This document shows positions 7,502 to 16,574 of a stretch of 64,000 nt of DNA, piece by piece; position 1 is the stretch's first letter; every line of letters starts with the position of its first letter. The translations under genes and the position numbers were made by a program. Below the pieces are notes generated by a model, which saw only the letters and a list, made by a program, of their open reading frames with translations, did no database searches and was not told the origin of the DNA. Location: the NCBI GenBank assembly GCA_028693055.1, contig JAQUWD010000014.1:1-64000 (forward strand), in the 5' to 3' direction. Origin of the DNA: Eubacteriales bacterium. GTDB lineage: Bacteria; Bacillota; Clostridia; Christensenellales; Aristaeellaceae.

Positions 7502-9172
7502 ATGGCGTCGGATTTGGAAATAGCGCGGGCGGCGGAATTGCAGCCCATCGAGGAAGTGGCTGCGGCGGCAGGCTTTGATCCGGCTGGCATAGCGCCCTAT
7601 GGCCGCTATATCGCCAAGGTGGATGCACAGACCTATCTGAACAAGCCCGTAAAGGCGAAGCTGGTACTGGTAACAGCGTTAAACCCCACCCCGGCAGGAG
7701 AGGGTAAAACGACTGTGTCTGTGGCGCTGGCAGACGGCATGCGCTCCATCGGAAAGAACGCCATGCTTGCGCTTCGGGAGCCGTCCTTGGGGCCTGTATT
7801 CGGCATGAAGGGCGGAGCAACCGGCGGCGGTTATGCGCAGGTCATCCCCATGGAGAATATCAACCTCCACTTTACGGGGGATCTCCATGCCATCACCACA
7901 GCCAATAACCTGCTCTGTGCGATGATTGATAATCATATCCAGCAGGGGAACGAACGAAGAATTGATCCTCGCCGGGTGTGCTTCCGGCATTGCATGGATG
8001 TGAATGATCGGCAGCTGCGGCAGATAGTGATGGGCTTGGGCGGGGTGAAGAACGGCACGCCCCGGGAGGACGGCTTTGATATTACCGCTGCCAGCGAGGT
8101 AATGGCGGTGTTCTGCTTAGCCGCTGATTTAAAGGATTTAAAGGCGCGGTTGAGCCGTATTGTGGTCGCCCGTACCTATGAGGGCGAGCCTGTTACCGCC
8201 GGTGATGTGGGCGCGGCCGGTGCGATGACCGCGCTGCTAAGAGACGCGTTCAGCCCGAACCTGATCCAAACCATCGACCATACCCCCTGCCTGATGCACG
8301 GCGGCCCCTTTGCGAATATTGCCCATGGCTGCAATAGTGTGGTGGCTACTAAAATTGCGTTGCGCATGTCCGATTATACCGTGACGGAGGCGGGCTTTGG
8401 CGCGGACTTGGGCGCGGAGAAGTTTTTGGATATCAAATGCCGCATGAACGGACTGTGGCCAAACGTTATCGTATTGGTGGCCACCATTCGTGCGCTTAAG
8501 CATCACGGTGGCGCGCAAAAGGGAACCTATGGCGAACCCAACGCAGAAGCATTGGAAAAGGGAATTTCCAACCTGATGGCCCATGTCCACAACATCCGAG
8601 AGGTGTGGCAGACCCCCGTGGTGGTGGCGCTCAACCGTTTCTCCACCGATACCGCTCAGGAGCTGGAGACGGTAGCGAAGTATATGAGCAAGTATAACGT
8701 CCCCTGCGCACCCTGTAACGGTTGGGCAGAAGGCGGACGAGGAACCCAAGAGCTGGCGGCTTTGGTTTGCGACGCCGCAGATGCAAACCCATGCGCTAAG
8801 CCCAGCTACACCTATCCCGATGAGGTTCCCCTCGGAGAAAAGATCACCGCCATTGCCAAACGGGTCTATCATGCTGCCGAGGTCAGCTTTGCGCCGGACG
8901 CGCTGAAGGAGCTGGCTGCGCTGGAAAAGGAAGGCTATGGCTCCTGCCCGGTATGCATTGCCAAAACTCAGTATTCCATGAGCGATAACCCCGCTTTGCT
9001 AGGTGCGCCGGAGGGCTTTACCTTGACCGTACGCAGCGTTCGGTTAAGCGCGGGGGCGGGATTTGTGGTTGCCTTTGCGGGCAGCATTATCGCAATGCCC
9101 GGCCTGCCCAAGGCCCCGGCCGCTCTTTCCATCGACGTGAACGAACAGGGCGAGATTGTCGGATTGTTTTAA
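7502..9172 (+). CDS. fhs: Formate-tetrahydrofolate ligase
   Basis: A 556-residue protein, the normal length for Fhs. It has the nucleotide-binding loop TPAGEGKTTVSVAL (63-76), followed by REPSLGPVFGMKGGATGGGYAQV and HFTGDLHAITTANN. The enzyme makes 10-formyl-tetrahydrofolate from formate, ATP and tetrahydrofolate, feeding purine synthesis and, in acetogens, the methyl branch of the Wood-Ljungdahl pathway. No other C1 gene is adjacent, so an acetogenic role cannot be claimed. It is followed after 12 bases by an Lrp-type regulator, probably co-transcribed. Confidence 0.97.
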   Translation: MASDLEIARAAELQPIEEVAAAAGFDPAGIAPYGRYIAKVDAQTYLNKPVKAKLVLVTALNPTPAGEGKTTVSVALADGMRSIGKNAMLALREPSLGPVFGMKGGATGGGYAQVIPMENINLHFTGDLHAITTANNLLCAMIDNHIQQGNERRIDPRRVCFRHCMDVNDRQLRQIVMGLGGVKNGTPREDGFDITAASEVMAVFCLAADLKDLKARLSRIVVARTYEGEPVTAGDVGAAGAMTALLRDAFSPNLIQTIDHTPCLMHGGPFANIAHGCNSVVATKIALRMSDYTVTEAGFGADLGAEKFLDIKCRMNGLWPNVIVLVATIRALKHHGGAQKGTYGEPNAEALEKGISNLMAHVHNIREVWQTPVVVALNRFSTDTAQELETVAKYMSKYNVPCAPCNGWAEGGRGTQELAALVCDAADANPCAKPSYTYPDEVPLGEKITAIAKRVYHAAEVSFAPDALKELAALEKEGYGSCPVCIAKTQYSMSDNPALLGAPEGFTLTVRSVRLSAGAGFVVAFAGSIIAMPGLPKAPAALSIDVNEQGEIVGLF

Positions 9173-9184
9173 GGAGGAAAAAAG

Positions 9185-9676
9185 ATGCAGAATTTGCAAA
9201 TGGAATTGTTACAGCTTCTTAAGGAGGATTGCCGTCTGCCCTTGGAAAAGCTGGCTACGATGACGGGCGCGACCATGGAAGAGGTAGCCCAGTCGATTGG
9301 GGATATGGAAAAGAGCGGCGTTATTCTCCGCTATTCGCCCGTTATTAACTGGGACCGCACCGACCGGGAGCGGGTGGAGGCTATGATTGAGGTTCGGGTG
9401 ACCCCCCAGCGAGATCAAGGCTTTGATGCGATCGCTGAACGAATTTATCGTTTCGACGAGGTGAAAACCGTGTATTTAATGAGCGGCGCATATGATTTGC
9501 TGCTGCTGGTGGAGGCGCACACCTTGAAGGAGCTGGCCTTCTTCGTCAGCACCAAGCTGAGCACGCTGGAAACCGTTACCGGCACTGCCACTCATTTTGT
9601 ACTTAAGCGCTACAAGAGCGACGGCGTGGTCTTCGAGGGCGGTAAGGACGATAAAAGGCTGGTGGTGACGGCGTGA
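9185..9676 (+). CDS. Lrp/AsnC family transcriptional regulator
   Basis: A 163-residue protein. The winged helix-turn-helix spans about residues 1-55 (LLKEDCRLPLEKLATMTG, then MEKSGVILRYSPVINWD). A RAM ligand-binding domain spans about 65-150 (VRVTPQRDQGFDAIAERI, VYLMSGAYDLLLLVEA). This family senses amino acids and forms octamers. The stop overlaps the start of the next gene (GTGA at 9673-9676), an aminotransferase. This Lrp-aminotransferase pair is a familiar arrangement in Firmicutes, so it probably tunes amino acid metabolism locally. Confidence 0.9.
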   Translation: MQNLQMELLQLLKEDCRLPLEKLATMTGATMEEVAQSIGDMEKSGVILRYSPVINWDRTDRERVEAMIEVRVTPQRDQGFDAIAERIYRFDEVKTVYLMSGAYDLLLLVEAHTLKELAFFVSTKLSTLETVTGTATHFVLKRYKSDGVVFEGGKDDKRLVVTA

Positions 9677-10857
9677 GCTTGAACCCAATGGATTATATCA
9701 ATCCAACCATTGCGGCGGTTCCGAAGTCCGGAATCCGCAAATTTTTCGATGTGGCGCAGACCATCCCGGACGCGATTTCTTTAGGCGTGGGCGAGCCGGA
9801 TTTTGTAACGCCCTATCACATCCGCAATGCGGCGATCAATAGCCTGATGGATGGGGAAACCGCCTACACCAGCAACTGGGGACTGCCGGAGCTGCGTAAG
9901 GAAATCGCTTACTATGTGGAAAGCCGTTATCATGTAAGTTACGATCCCATGAAGGAAGTCCTCGTAACGGTTGGAGCCAGCGAGGGGATTGACTTGGCGC
10001 TGCGGGTGCTTTTAAACCCCGGCGAAAAGGTGCTGGTGCCGGAGCCTAGCTATGTGAGCTATGCGCCGGGAGTCATCTTTGCGGGCGGAACGCCCATACC
10101 GCTGCCTACCAGCGAATCAAACAGCTTTGTTCTAACCCCTGAGGCGGTGGAGAACGCCGTTACGGCCGATACGAAGGCGATCATTCTGCCGTATCCCAAC
10201 AATCCCACTGGGGCAATCATTGGCCGGGAAGCGTTGGAGGCTTTGGCGAAGGTCATTGTGAAGCATGACCTAATTGTCATTAGCGACGAGATTTACGCCG
10301 AGCTTTGCTATAGCAGGGAGGGGCATGTCAGCATTGCCTCGCTGCCCGGCATGCGGGAACGAACGATCTTTATCAACGGCTTCTCAAAGGCCTTTGCCAT
10401 GACCGGTTGGCGTATGGGCTACCTCTGCGCTCCCGCTGCCTTCACGGACGTGATTTGCAAGATTCATCAGTACACCATCATGTGCGCGCCCAGACAGGGG
10501 CAGGTAGCTGCTGTGGAAGCGCTTCGGCAGGGGCGGGAGGACGGCTATGCCGATGTGGAGCGTATGCGCCTAAGCTATGACCAACGCCGTCGGCTGATGG
10601 TCAGCGCCTTTAGGGAGATGGGTCTAAGCTGCTTTGAGCCTTTGGGCGCATTTTATGTGTTTCCCGGCATTCAAAAGCTGGGAATGACCAGCGAGGATTT
10701 CTGCCAGAGGCTGCTTAAGGAGCAAAAGGTGGTTTGCGTTCCCGGCACTGCATTCGGCCAGTCCGGCGAAGGCCATATCCGTTGCTGCTATGCTACGGCG
10801 CTTAACCTGCTTAATGAGGCGCTGGAGAGGATGAGCCGATTCCTGAACAACCTGTAA
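9673..10857 (+). CDS. Pyridoxal-phosphate aminotransferase, class I
   Basis: A 394-residue fold-type I aminotransferase, starting with GTG inside the stop of the Lrp gene; an in-frame ATG at 9688 is a possible alternative. Motifs are LGVGEPDFVTP (37-47), YPNNPTGAII (174-183), SDEIYAEL (204-211) and the Schiff-base lysine in FSKAFAMTGWR (Lys239). It is similar in plan to the product at 4685-5884 but clearly a different subgroup (PatA/AraT-like, often acting on aromatic or branched-chain amino acids). The exact substrate is not deducible. Confidence 0.86.
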   Translation: MSLNPMDYINPTIAAVPKSGIRKFFDVAQTIPDAISLGVGEPDFVTPYHIRNAAINSLMDGETAYTSNWGLPELRKEIAYYVESRYHVSYDPMKEVLVTVGASEGIDLALRVLLNPGEKVLVPEPSYVSYAPGVIFAGGTPIPLPTSESNSFVLTPEAVENAVTADTKAIILPYPNNPTGAIIGREALEALAKVIVKHDLIVISDEIYAELCYSREGHVSIASLPGMRERTIFINGFSKAFAMTGWRMGYLCAPAAFTDVICKIHQYTIMCAPRQGQVAAVEALRQGREDGYADVERMRLSYDQRRRLMVSAFREMGLSCFEPLGAFYVFPGIQKLGMTSEDFCQRLLKEQKVVCVPGTAFGQSGEGHIRCCYATALNLLNEALERMSRFLNNL

Positions 10858-10874
10858 TCAACGGAGGAGAACGA

Positions 10875-12080
10875 ATGCGTAAACAATGGATCATCAGCCT
10901 AGCTTTGATCATGATGCTGTTTTGTGTGTACGCGGGCGCTTTTGCCCAAGAGGATGAAGAGGTTTCTATCGTCATCTATGACCAGAACGGCAACGCCATA
11001 ACCGGGGAAAACGCCATGGTGGACGAGGATGGGGACGGGCAACCGGATGAAACCCCGGTTCCGGAGCCAACCAAGGATCCGGCGGCTCCTGTGTATCAGG
11101 CGGACGGCTCCATTCTGCTTACCATGTCCTTTACCGGCGATGTGACGATTGGCAGCAATATTCAGTACAGCGGCGCTTCTATCTTCGAAAAGGAACTGAA
11201 AAAGCAAAACGGCAACATTGATTTTCCCTTCCGCAATGTAAAGGAGATCTTTGACGCTGACGACCTGACCATGGTCAATTTTGAAGGCACACTGACCATC
11301 TCCAATGAGAAAAACCCAAAGAAGGCAGACTATTCCTATCTTTTCCGCGCGGATCCAAGCTACGTGAGCATGCTGCCGGATAACGGTATCGATACCGTGT
11401 CCTTCGAAAATAACCATGCGAATGATCTAGGGGAGCAGGGACTGAAGGATACCAAGGAAACGCTGCTGAGCGCGGGCATTACCTACGCCAGCGAGGACGA
11501 GCCCGCCCTCATGACCGTAAAGGGTGTAAAAATTGGAAGCCTTGCCTATCAGACCTTCGACGGCCATTATGACGTGATCTATGAAAAAATGCCGCAGGAT
11601 ATCGCGGCGCTGCGGCAGCAAGGCTGTGAGGTAGTCATTGTCAGCTATCATTGGGGAGACGAAGAGGACTACGCGCCTAACAATAACCAGGTCAAGCTGG
11701 GCCGCGCCACGGTGGACGCGGGCGCGGATTTGGTGGTAGGCCATCACAGCCACCGCATCAATCCCATCGAATACTACAATGGTAAGTATATTTGCTATTC
11801 CTTAGGCAATTTCAGCTTTGCCGGCAATAATAAACCAAAGGATATGAGTACCTATATCTTCCAGATTCAGATGCGGGTAAAGGACGGCGAAGCCTCCAGC
11901 GAGCAGTTCCGCATTATCCCCTGCCGTATTTCCAGCCGTACCGACTACAACGATTTTACGCCTACTCCCTACACGAAGGATACCAATGTGGAGGCAGTTC
12001 TGCGGGTGCTAAAGGAAAACGGAAAAAAACTGGAATATGTGGTGGAGGAGTATCCCCTGAACTGGCTGGGCGAGGAGTAA
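10875..12080 (+). CDS. CapA-like exported metallophosphatase-fold protein
   Basis: A 401-residue protein with a signal peptide (about 1-25, AGAFAQ) and an acidic, proline-rich linker (about 45-75) before the domain. The domain shows MSFTGDVTIGSN (84-95), NFEGTLT (135-141), ENNHANDLGEQG (about 178-189) and VGHHSHRINPIEYYNGKYICYSLGNF. These are the metal-site motifs of the CapA / poly-gamma-glutamate synthesis family. The role of CapA itself is only partly known, and no capB/capC genes are here, so assignment to capsule synthesis is not supported. The gene ends at a strong terminator. Confidence 0.82.
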   Translation: MRKQWIISLALIMMLFCVYAGAFAQEDEEVSIVIYDQNGNAITGENAMVDEDGDGQPDETPVPEPTKDPAAPVYQADGSILLTMSFTGDVTIGSNIQYSGASIFEKELKKQNGNIDFPFRNVKEIFDADDLTMVNFEGTLTISNEKNPKKADYSYLFRADPSYVSMLPDNGIDTVSFENNHANDLGEQGLKDTKETLLSAGITYASEDEPALMTVKGVKIGSLAYQTFDGHYDVIYEKMPQDIAALRQQGCEVVIVSYHWGDEEDYAPNNNQVKLGRATVDAGADLVVGHHSHRINPIEYYNGKYICYSLGNFSFAGNNKPKDMSTYIFQIQMRVKDGEASSEQFRIIPCRISSRTDYNDFTPTPYTKDTNVEAVLRVLKENGKKLEYVVEEYPLNWLGEE

Positions 12081-12094
12081 CCAAGGAGAATAGC

Positions 12095-12133
12095 AGGCTG
12101 CGGAAAGGCTTCGATGTCGCCGCAGCCTTTTTT
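12095..12133 (+). terminator. Intrinsic terminator after the CapA-like gene
   Basis: AGGCTGCGG pairs with the matching CCGCAGCCT, followed by six T residues. Confidence 0.85.
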
Positions 12134-12148
12134 ACGTTAGATTTTTGA

Positions 12149-12177
12149 TTGAAATATTTCCCTTTTCGGGGTATACT
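12149..12177 (+). promoter_or_regulatory. Promoter before glmM
   Basis: TTGAAA (12149-12154), a 17-base spacer and TATACT (12172-12177). The glmM SD AAGGAG and start lie 24-37 bases downstream, so the leader is short. Confidence 0.75.
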
Positions 12178-12213
12178 AAGAAACGACTTAATACAACTTT
12201 AAGGAGCAACGAT

Positions 12214-13563
12214 ATGGCAAGATTATTTGGAACTGACGGTGTGCGCGGCATTGCGAATACGGAACTCACCTGTGATCTCGCTTTTCGGCTGGGGCAGGCG
12301 AGCGCTTATGTATTGGCTAGCGATGTGCATCGGCCTACAATTTTGGTGGGGCGCGATACACGCATCAGTGGAGAAATGCTGGAAAGCGCATTGGTAGCCG
12401 GTATTTGTAGCGTGGGCGCAAGAGCTGTGCTGGTGGAGGTGCTACCTACCCCCGCCATCGCGTATTTAACGCGGTTCTACGAGGCGGACGCGGGGGTTGT
12501 GATCAGCGCCAGTCATAATACGGTGGAATATAACGGCATTAAGTTTTTTGATAAAAACGGCTACAAGCTGCCCGATGCGGTGGAGGACAGAATCGAAGAA
12601 ATCGTGGTTGGCGGCATGCCGGAGGATTTTGAAGCTCCTACGGGGGAAAGGGTTGGCCGTCCCGTACGTCAGCGCAATGCTACCCGGCGCTATGTGGATT
12701 TCGTGAAGGAGACGACGGACATTCGTCTGGACGGTCTGCATGTGGTGCTGGATTGCGCGCAGGGGGCTAGCTTTGAGGTGGCTCCTCAGGTCTTTAAGGA
12801 GCTTGGCGCTCATGTAAGCTGTTACTATCATGAGCCTGACGGCACCAATATCAACGATAATTGCGGCTCCACCCATCCCCGCCGCCTGTGCGAGCTGGTG
12901 CGAGAGCTGGGCGCGGATGTTGGCTTCGCCTTTGACGGCGATGCGGATCGACTGATGGCAGTGGATGAGCGAGGCTCTTTGATTAACGGCGATCAGGTGA
13001 TGGCAATTCTTGCTATATACCTGAAGGGACAGGGGAAGCTTCGGCAGAACACTGTGGTCGCCACTGTGATGAGCAATATGGGCCTTGATATCGCCATGAA
13101 AAAGAATGGCGTGAAGGTGGAAAAAACCAAGGTAGGGGACCGCTACGTCTTGGAGGAAATGCTCAAGGACGGCTTTGTGCTGGGTGGAGAGCAAAGCGGT
13201 CATGTAATTTTGCTGGACCACAACACCACTGGCGACGGCTTGATCACTGCCGTGCAGGTGATCAGCGCTATGGTCAAGGCGCAGCAGCCCTTAAGCCGCT
13301 TGAGCGCCGTCATGCAAATGATGCCCCAGAGCCAGTATGCCGCCAACGTTAACGACAAAAAGAAGTATGATTATGATAAGAACCCTAAAATCATGGAAAT
13401 GGTTGCACAGCTGGAAGAAAAATATAAGGAAAAAGGCCGCCTTGTGGTCAGGGCCAGCGGAACCGAGCCACGGGTGCGCGTGATGATCGAGGGGCCGGAT
13501 CAGCGGGAGATGGACAAGGACGTTTACACGCTGAGCAAGCTGATCGAGCGGGAATTGGCATAA
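12214..13563 (+). CDS. glmM: Phosphoglucosamine mutase
   Basis: A 449-residue protein, the normal length. The start MARLFGTDGVRG is preceded by AAGGAG and lies just after a promoter; longer in-frame starts would overlap that promoter. Motifs: the phosphoserine loop VVISASHNTVEYNG (Ser100), the metal-binding FAFDGDADR (about 240-248), GGEQSGH (about 329) and the phosphate-binding RASGTEPRVRVM near the C-terminus. It converts glucosamine-6-phosphate to glucosamine-1-phosphate for peptidoglycan precursors. Confidence 0.97.
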   Translation: MARLFGTDGVRGIANTELTCDLAFRLGQASAYVLASDVHRPTILVGRDTRISGEMLESALVAGICSVGARAVLVEVLPTPAIAYLTRFYEADAGVVISASHNTVEYNGIKFFDKNGYKLPDAVEDRIEEIVVGGMPEDFEAPTGERVGRPVRQRNATRRYVDFVKETTDIRLDGLHVVLDCAQGASFEVAPQVFKELGAHVSCYYHEPDGTNINDNCGSTHPRRLCELVRELGADVGFAFDGDADRLMAVDERGSLINGDQVMAILAIYLKGQGKLRQNTVVATVMSNMGLDIAMKKNGVKVEKTKVGDRYVLEEMLKDGFVLGGEQSGHVILLDHNTTGDGLITAVQVISAMVKAQQPLSRLSAVMQMMPQSQYAANVNDKKKYDYDKNPKIMEMVAQLEEKYKEKGRLVVRASGTEPRVRVMIEGPDQREMDKDVYTLSKLIERELA

Positions 13564-13646
13564 GAAAAACGCATGATTCAAAAACGCATCGTACTGTTGC
13601 TAGCAGGCCGATGTGTTTTTGAATTGGACGATGGTTCGGCTATGGG

Positions 13647-14411
13647 TTATGCAGGTTTTTTCAGCTTCAAAATCAGAAAGCTGGGGGTTTCGATAAAGCC
13701 GTCGTATCTTTCGGGATTCTTTTCTTTCCATTCTTCCGGCGGGAGCGGCTCCTGCATTTCTACTATTTCGAGTCCAGCGCCGATAATGGCGTTGCCGTAA
13801 TCGCTAAAGGTATGATGGTAGCTGCGGCTTAAAAAGTTATCAATGGAGTCGTTATACTCAATCCAAGGCTGGATATAGGCTCTCTCCCGCCGATCCAAAT
13901 AGCGGATCGTCCATTCATCGTCAGTGGGAAAGACGGAGTCATGCCGGATGGGATACTGGGCGGTATAAACGGGATGCATCACGGATAACACAGCCACTCC
14001 TTCTTGATTCAGCATGCCGTGAATCAGACGGAAAAGCGCGTTTAAATCTTGGATATAGTGGGTTACGGTAGAGGAAAACAGCACGTCGAACTTTTCATCG
14101 GTGAAGGGCGCGGAGATATCCGCCTTCATAAATACTGCGCGGGAGCCTGTCTCCTGCGCCTTTTTTTGGGCTATGGAGAGCATGTTATCGGCAATGTCTG
14201 CACCGACCATTCGTCGAGCGCCTTCTTTTTCTAACCAAAAGGTGAAGCGCCCGGTTCCGCAGCCTAAATCGATAACTGTTTTTCCAGAGAGCGGCGGCAG
14301 CATTTTCTGGATGCAGGGCCATTCAATTTGGCAGCTATAGGAATCCGTGCCGGAGGTAAAGTCTTCATATGCCAAAGCCATTTTATCCCAGTTTTGTTCC
14401 GTTTCGCTCAT
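13647..14411 (-). CDS. Class I SAM-dependent methyltransferase
   Basis: A 254-residue protein. The start MSETEQNWDKMALAYEDF is supported by GGAGG eight bases upstream; a longer frame reaches 14504 without an SD. Rossmann-fold motifs: TVIDLGCGTGRFTFWL (motif I), VGADIADNML (acidic end of strand 2), FDVLFSSTVTHYI (motif IV) and GVAVLSVMHPVY (motif V). The pattern fits Methyltransf_11/25-type small-molecule methylases. The substrate is unknown, and neighbours give no hint. Confidence 0.85.
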   Translation of the reverse strand: MSETEQNWDKMALAYEDFTSGTDSYSCQIEWPCIQKMLPPLSGKTVIDLGCGTGRFTFWLEKEGARRMVGADIADNMLSIAQKKAQETGSRAVFMKADISAPFTDEKFDVLFSSTVTHYIQDLNALFRLIHGMLNQEGVAVLSVMHPVYTAQYPIRHDSVFPTDDEWTIRYLDRRERAYIQPWIEYNDSIDNFLSRSYHHTFSDYGNAIIGAGLEIVEMQEPLPPEEWKEKNPERYDGFIETPSFLILKLKKPA

Positions 14412-14571
14412 ACTGATCCTCCTATGATGGAAGCCGTATCTAATGAGATTAGCGGCAGATTGCAACCTTTTAATCAGTATAGCACGGCAGCGCTTGGCCT
14501 GCAACAGTTTGCTGCGTGCCTTCCGCTTAAGGAGACTTTTCCCTGCCGAAATGGGCTTTTGGTGAAAACCC

Positions 14572-14600
14572 TTGCTTTTTCCCGTGGAGAATGCTAATAT
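14572..14600 (+). promoter_or_regulatory. Promoter before secG
   Basis: TTGCTT (14572-14577), a 17-base spacer and TAATAT (14595-14600), 32 bases ahead of secG. Confidence 0.6.
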
Positions 14601-14632
14601 AGTGTGTACATTCGCTAAGGAGGGACTCCCAC

Positions 14633-14869
14633 ATGACCGCTATTCAATGGATTGTTGGCATTGCGCTTTTGATAGCCGCTTTGATCATGGTTGTGACTGT
14701 TTTGCTGCAGAGCAGCGAACGCACCGGCATTGGCGCTGTCAGCGGTGCTGCCGAAACCTTTTTTGGCAAGAACAAAGCAAAGGGCATGGACGCGAAGCTG
14801 GCGCTGGTTACCAAGATTTGTACCTGCATATTCGTGGCTCTGTCGATTGTAATGATGTTCTTGGGTTGA
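14633..14869 (+). CDS. secG: Preprotein translocase subunit SecG
   Basis: A 78-residue protein with two hydrophobic segments (about 3-25 and 55-77). Between them is the SecG-specific loop VTVLLQSSERTGIGAVSGAAETFFGKNKAKG. SecG assists the SecYE channel in protein export. It is a single-gene unit with its own promoter and terminator; SecE is encoded at the left end of the window. Confidence 0.93.
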   Translation: MTAIQWIVGIALLIAALIMVVTVLLQSSERTGIGAVSGAAETFFGKNKAKGMDAKLALVTKICTCIFVALSIVMMFLG

Positions 14870-14894
14870 GCCAAAAACAAAGTTCGCGTAATGA

Positions 14895-14930
14895 AAGAAA
14901 CCGCCTTCCTTGATCGGAGGGCGGTTTCTT
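14895..14930. terminator. Bidirectional terminator between secG and the exported unknown
   Basis: The AAGAAACCGCC arm pairs with GGCGGTTTCTT, with A and T runs built into the two ends. It serves secG on the plus strand and the convergent gene ending at 14953 on the minus strand. Confidence 0.75.
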
Positions 14931-14952
14931 CATGGAAAGATTTGTTTACCGC

Positions 14953-16230
14953 CTATTCCCAAGAAAGTGAGAAATAGGTTTGCAAAACGTCCGCGATCTC
15001 AGCCTTGGATAAGGTTTCCTGCGGGGGCTGGAATGACGTGCTTTGCTGCGTTAGCGTTAGGGACAAATCAACGCTCTGGCCGTAATATTGTCCACCATTG
15101 AAATGAAACTGAGTACCAATTGGCGTTTCTTCTATAGCAAGGGTAAGCTGTGACAGATATTCGTCGGGCGCGCGCCACTCCATGATGAAGCTATTTTCGG
15201 TTTTGCGAGCAGCAAGCGTGTTACGGCTGCTATAGCGCCTCCACGATACATGGGTTTCACTGTCAAAGGAGAGGATTATCTCGTTTTCCATCATCGCAAG
15301 GTCGGCGGTCCATAAGCCGAGGCGCTGATGGGTATGATCCAGCAGTGAAAATGTTGCACTGGCTCCGTTCTGGTTATCCCAGATAAACAGGCGAAGAGTG
15401 CCGGTACCTTCAGAGGATTGCCCCTTTAGCACAACCTCTCCACTGGCGTCTGCGTAGCCCTCCAATGTAATTGATTGTGCTCCTAAAATCTCACAAAGGC
15501 CGGTAAAGGTTACTTTATTAATTTCGTTTCGGGCTTGAATATCCAGCGTTAGTGCTTCACAGGCGAAGGAGAGCCAAGGTGCTTCGCCTTGAAAATCGCC
15601 CTGCAGCAGGAAGGCGGGAAGGCGGTACAGGCCAAGTAGATAACGTAGATCTGCTGCGGCAGTATTCAATTCTATATCGGAAAGGGAAATGAATCCACCC
15701 TTCCACTGACCTAGTTTTTCCCGCAAAAGTTTTATTTGTGGCTGCTCAAACGCGCTGGCTGGGAAGTGAGCCTCAGTATTGGAGGAAGAGGGGGAAACGA
15801 TTCCACCTGCCGATAGAAATGGCTCCACCAGAGATTGCAGCCCGTCTGCGTTTAGCGGTATCCCATTGTATACCAGCTGGAGCCAGTCGGCATCCTGTTG
15901 CCCACGTAGGCACAGTCCAAGAGACGCACTATAACATAAAGTAAACGGCTTGTTCCACGGGCTTTCAACCGTTACAAATATTATATCGTCCGTGCTTCCC
16001 ACATCTAAACGGGCTGTGACATGCTCAGCTTTTTGAGCGTCAGTGACGTTTCCTTCCGCTACGGCTATTGAAGCTTCAATGTGGCAAGCATTCCCGTTCT
16101 GTTGGTTGGAGGGCAGGACGGTAAGCTCTGACACTTTCGGCGTTGAAGCAGCCGCTACCTGACTGAGCACTGGTACGGCAGGGGAGAAGCAAAGCAGCAG
16201 TACAAGAAAACAGGCGGCAATTCGATTCAT
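14953..16230 (-). CDS. Exported protein of unknown function
   Basis: A 425-residue protein with a signal peptide (MNRIAACFLVLLLCFSPAV, cleavage likely near VAAAS). The rest is beta-rich with no motif I recognise. Recurrent segments such as ITLEGYADASGEVVLKG, IILSFDSETHVSW and VDLSLTLTQQ suggest repeated strands of an extracytoplasmic sandwich or lipoprotein-carrier-like fold. No lipobox Cys is near the cleavage region. It has its own promoter on the minus strand. Function unknown. Confidence 0.75.
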   Translation of the reverse strand: MNRIAACFLVLLLCFSPAVPVLSQVAAASTPKVSELTVLPSNQQNGNACHIEASIAVAEGNVTDAQKAEHVTARLDVGSTDDIIFVTVESPWNKPFTLCYSASLGLCLRGQQDADWLQLVYNGIPLNADGLQSLVEPFLSAGGIVSPSSSNTEAHFPASAFEQPQIKLLREKLGQWKGGFISLSDIELNTAAADLRYLLGLYRLPAFLLQGDFQGEAPWLSFACEALTLDIQARNEINKVTFTGLCEILGAQSITLEGYADASGEVVLKGQSSEGTGTLRLFIWDNQNGASATFSLLDHTHQRLGLWTADLAMMENEIILSFDSETHVSWRRYSSRNTLAARKTENSFIMEWRAPDEYLSQLTLAIEETPIGTQFHFNGGQYYGQSVDLSLTLTQQSTSFQPPQETLSKAEIADVLQTYFSLSWE

Positions 16231-16293
16231 GAACGAACCTCCTTTTCATTTGACCGGCAGTATGAGATTGCTACGCACAAAAACGATAACCAT

Positions 16294-16322
16294 AGCATAG
16301 CAGATATACATGGGGTTTGCAA
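16294..16322 (-). promoter_or_regulatory. Promoter of the exported unknown
   Basis: On the minus strand, TTGCAA (16317-16322), a 17-base spacer and TATGCT (16294-16299). The gap 16231-16621 otherwise contains a terminator, two direct repeats and one dispersed element copy, all listed here. Confidence 0.65.
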
Positions 16323-16368
16323 GCAAAAGAAAATGAGCTGCAACGCCTGTTCCATAGCTTTATTAGAT

Positions 16369-16404
16369 AAAAAAACGGAGCCGTCTAGCAATAGACGGCT
16401 CCGA
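16369..16404 (-). terminator. rplJL terminator, distal copy with T-tract
   Basis: On the minus strand the GGAGCCGTCTA/TAGACGGCTCC hairpin is followed by a run of seven T. An identical hairpin without a T-tract lies closer to rplL at 16575-16604. This distal copy therefore looks like the original terminator, with the repeat element inserted in front of it. Confidence 0.8.
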
Positions 16405-16406
16405 TG
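16376..16406. repeat. 31-bp direct repeat, left of element copy 3
   Basis: An exact 31-base match to 16575-16605. It spans the whole rplJL terminator hairpin plus flanking bases. The two copies bracket a 168-base element, as a duplicated insertion target would. Confidence 0.85.
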
Positions 16407-16574
16407 CAGACTGTCGAAAAACTCCCTTGTGAGGGTGTCGGGGGAGCCCGCAGGCTACCCTGACTATATTCGTATCGACCGGCTTTGCCGGGCGGGCGGG
16501 CAGTTTGCGGCAAAGCCGCAAACATTACCCGTAGCTGGCGAAAAAACGCGTAGCGCTTTTTTGACACGCTGAAT
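16407..16574 (+). repeat. Four-hairpin dispersed element, copy 3, between direct repeats
   Basis: Same order as the copies after tuf: hairpin 1 (GTCGGGGGAGCC/GGCTACCCTGAC), ATTCGTATCGAC, hairpin 2 (CCGGC/GCCGG), GGGCGGGC, hairpin 3 (GTTTGCGGC/GCCGCAAAC), hairpin 4 (AAAAAACGC with GCG and six T) and TTGACAC. The outer ends are imperfect inverted repeats: CAGACTGTCGAAAAA on the left against CAGCGTGTCAAAAAA read from the right. There is no coding capacity. It is antisense to the flanking genes. Confidence 0.85.

Noticed and set aside
8237-8872. 211-codon antisense frame inside fhs
   Set aside because: A shadow of a strongly conserved gene on the other strand; no SD and no recognisable protein.
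12145-12213. Longer GlmM start
   Set aside because: It would begin within the -35/-10 promoter; MARLFGTDGVRG with its SD is the standard N-terminus.
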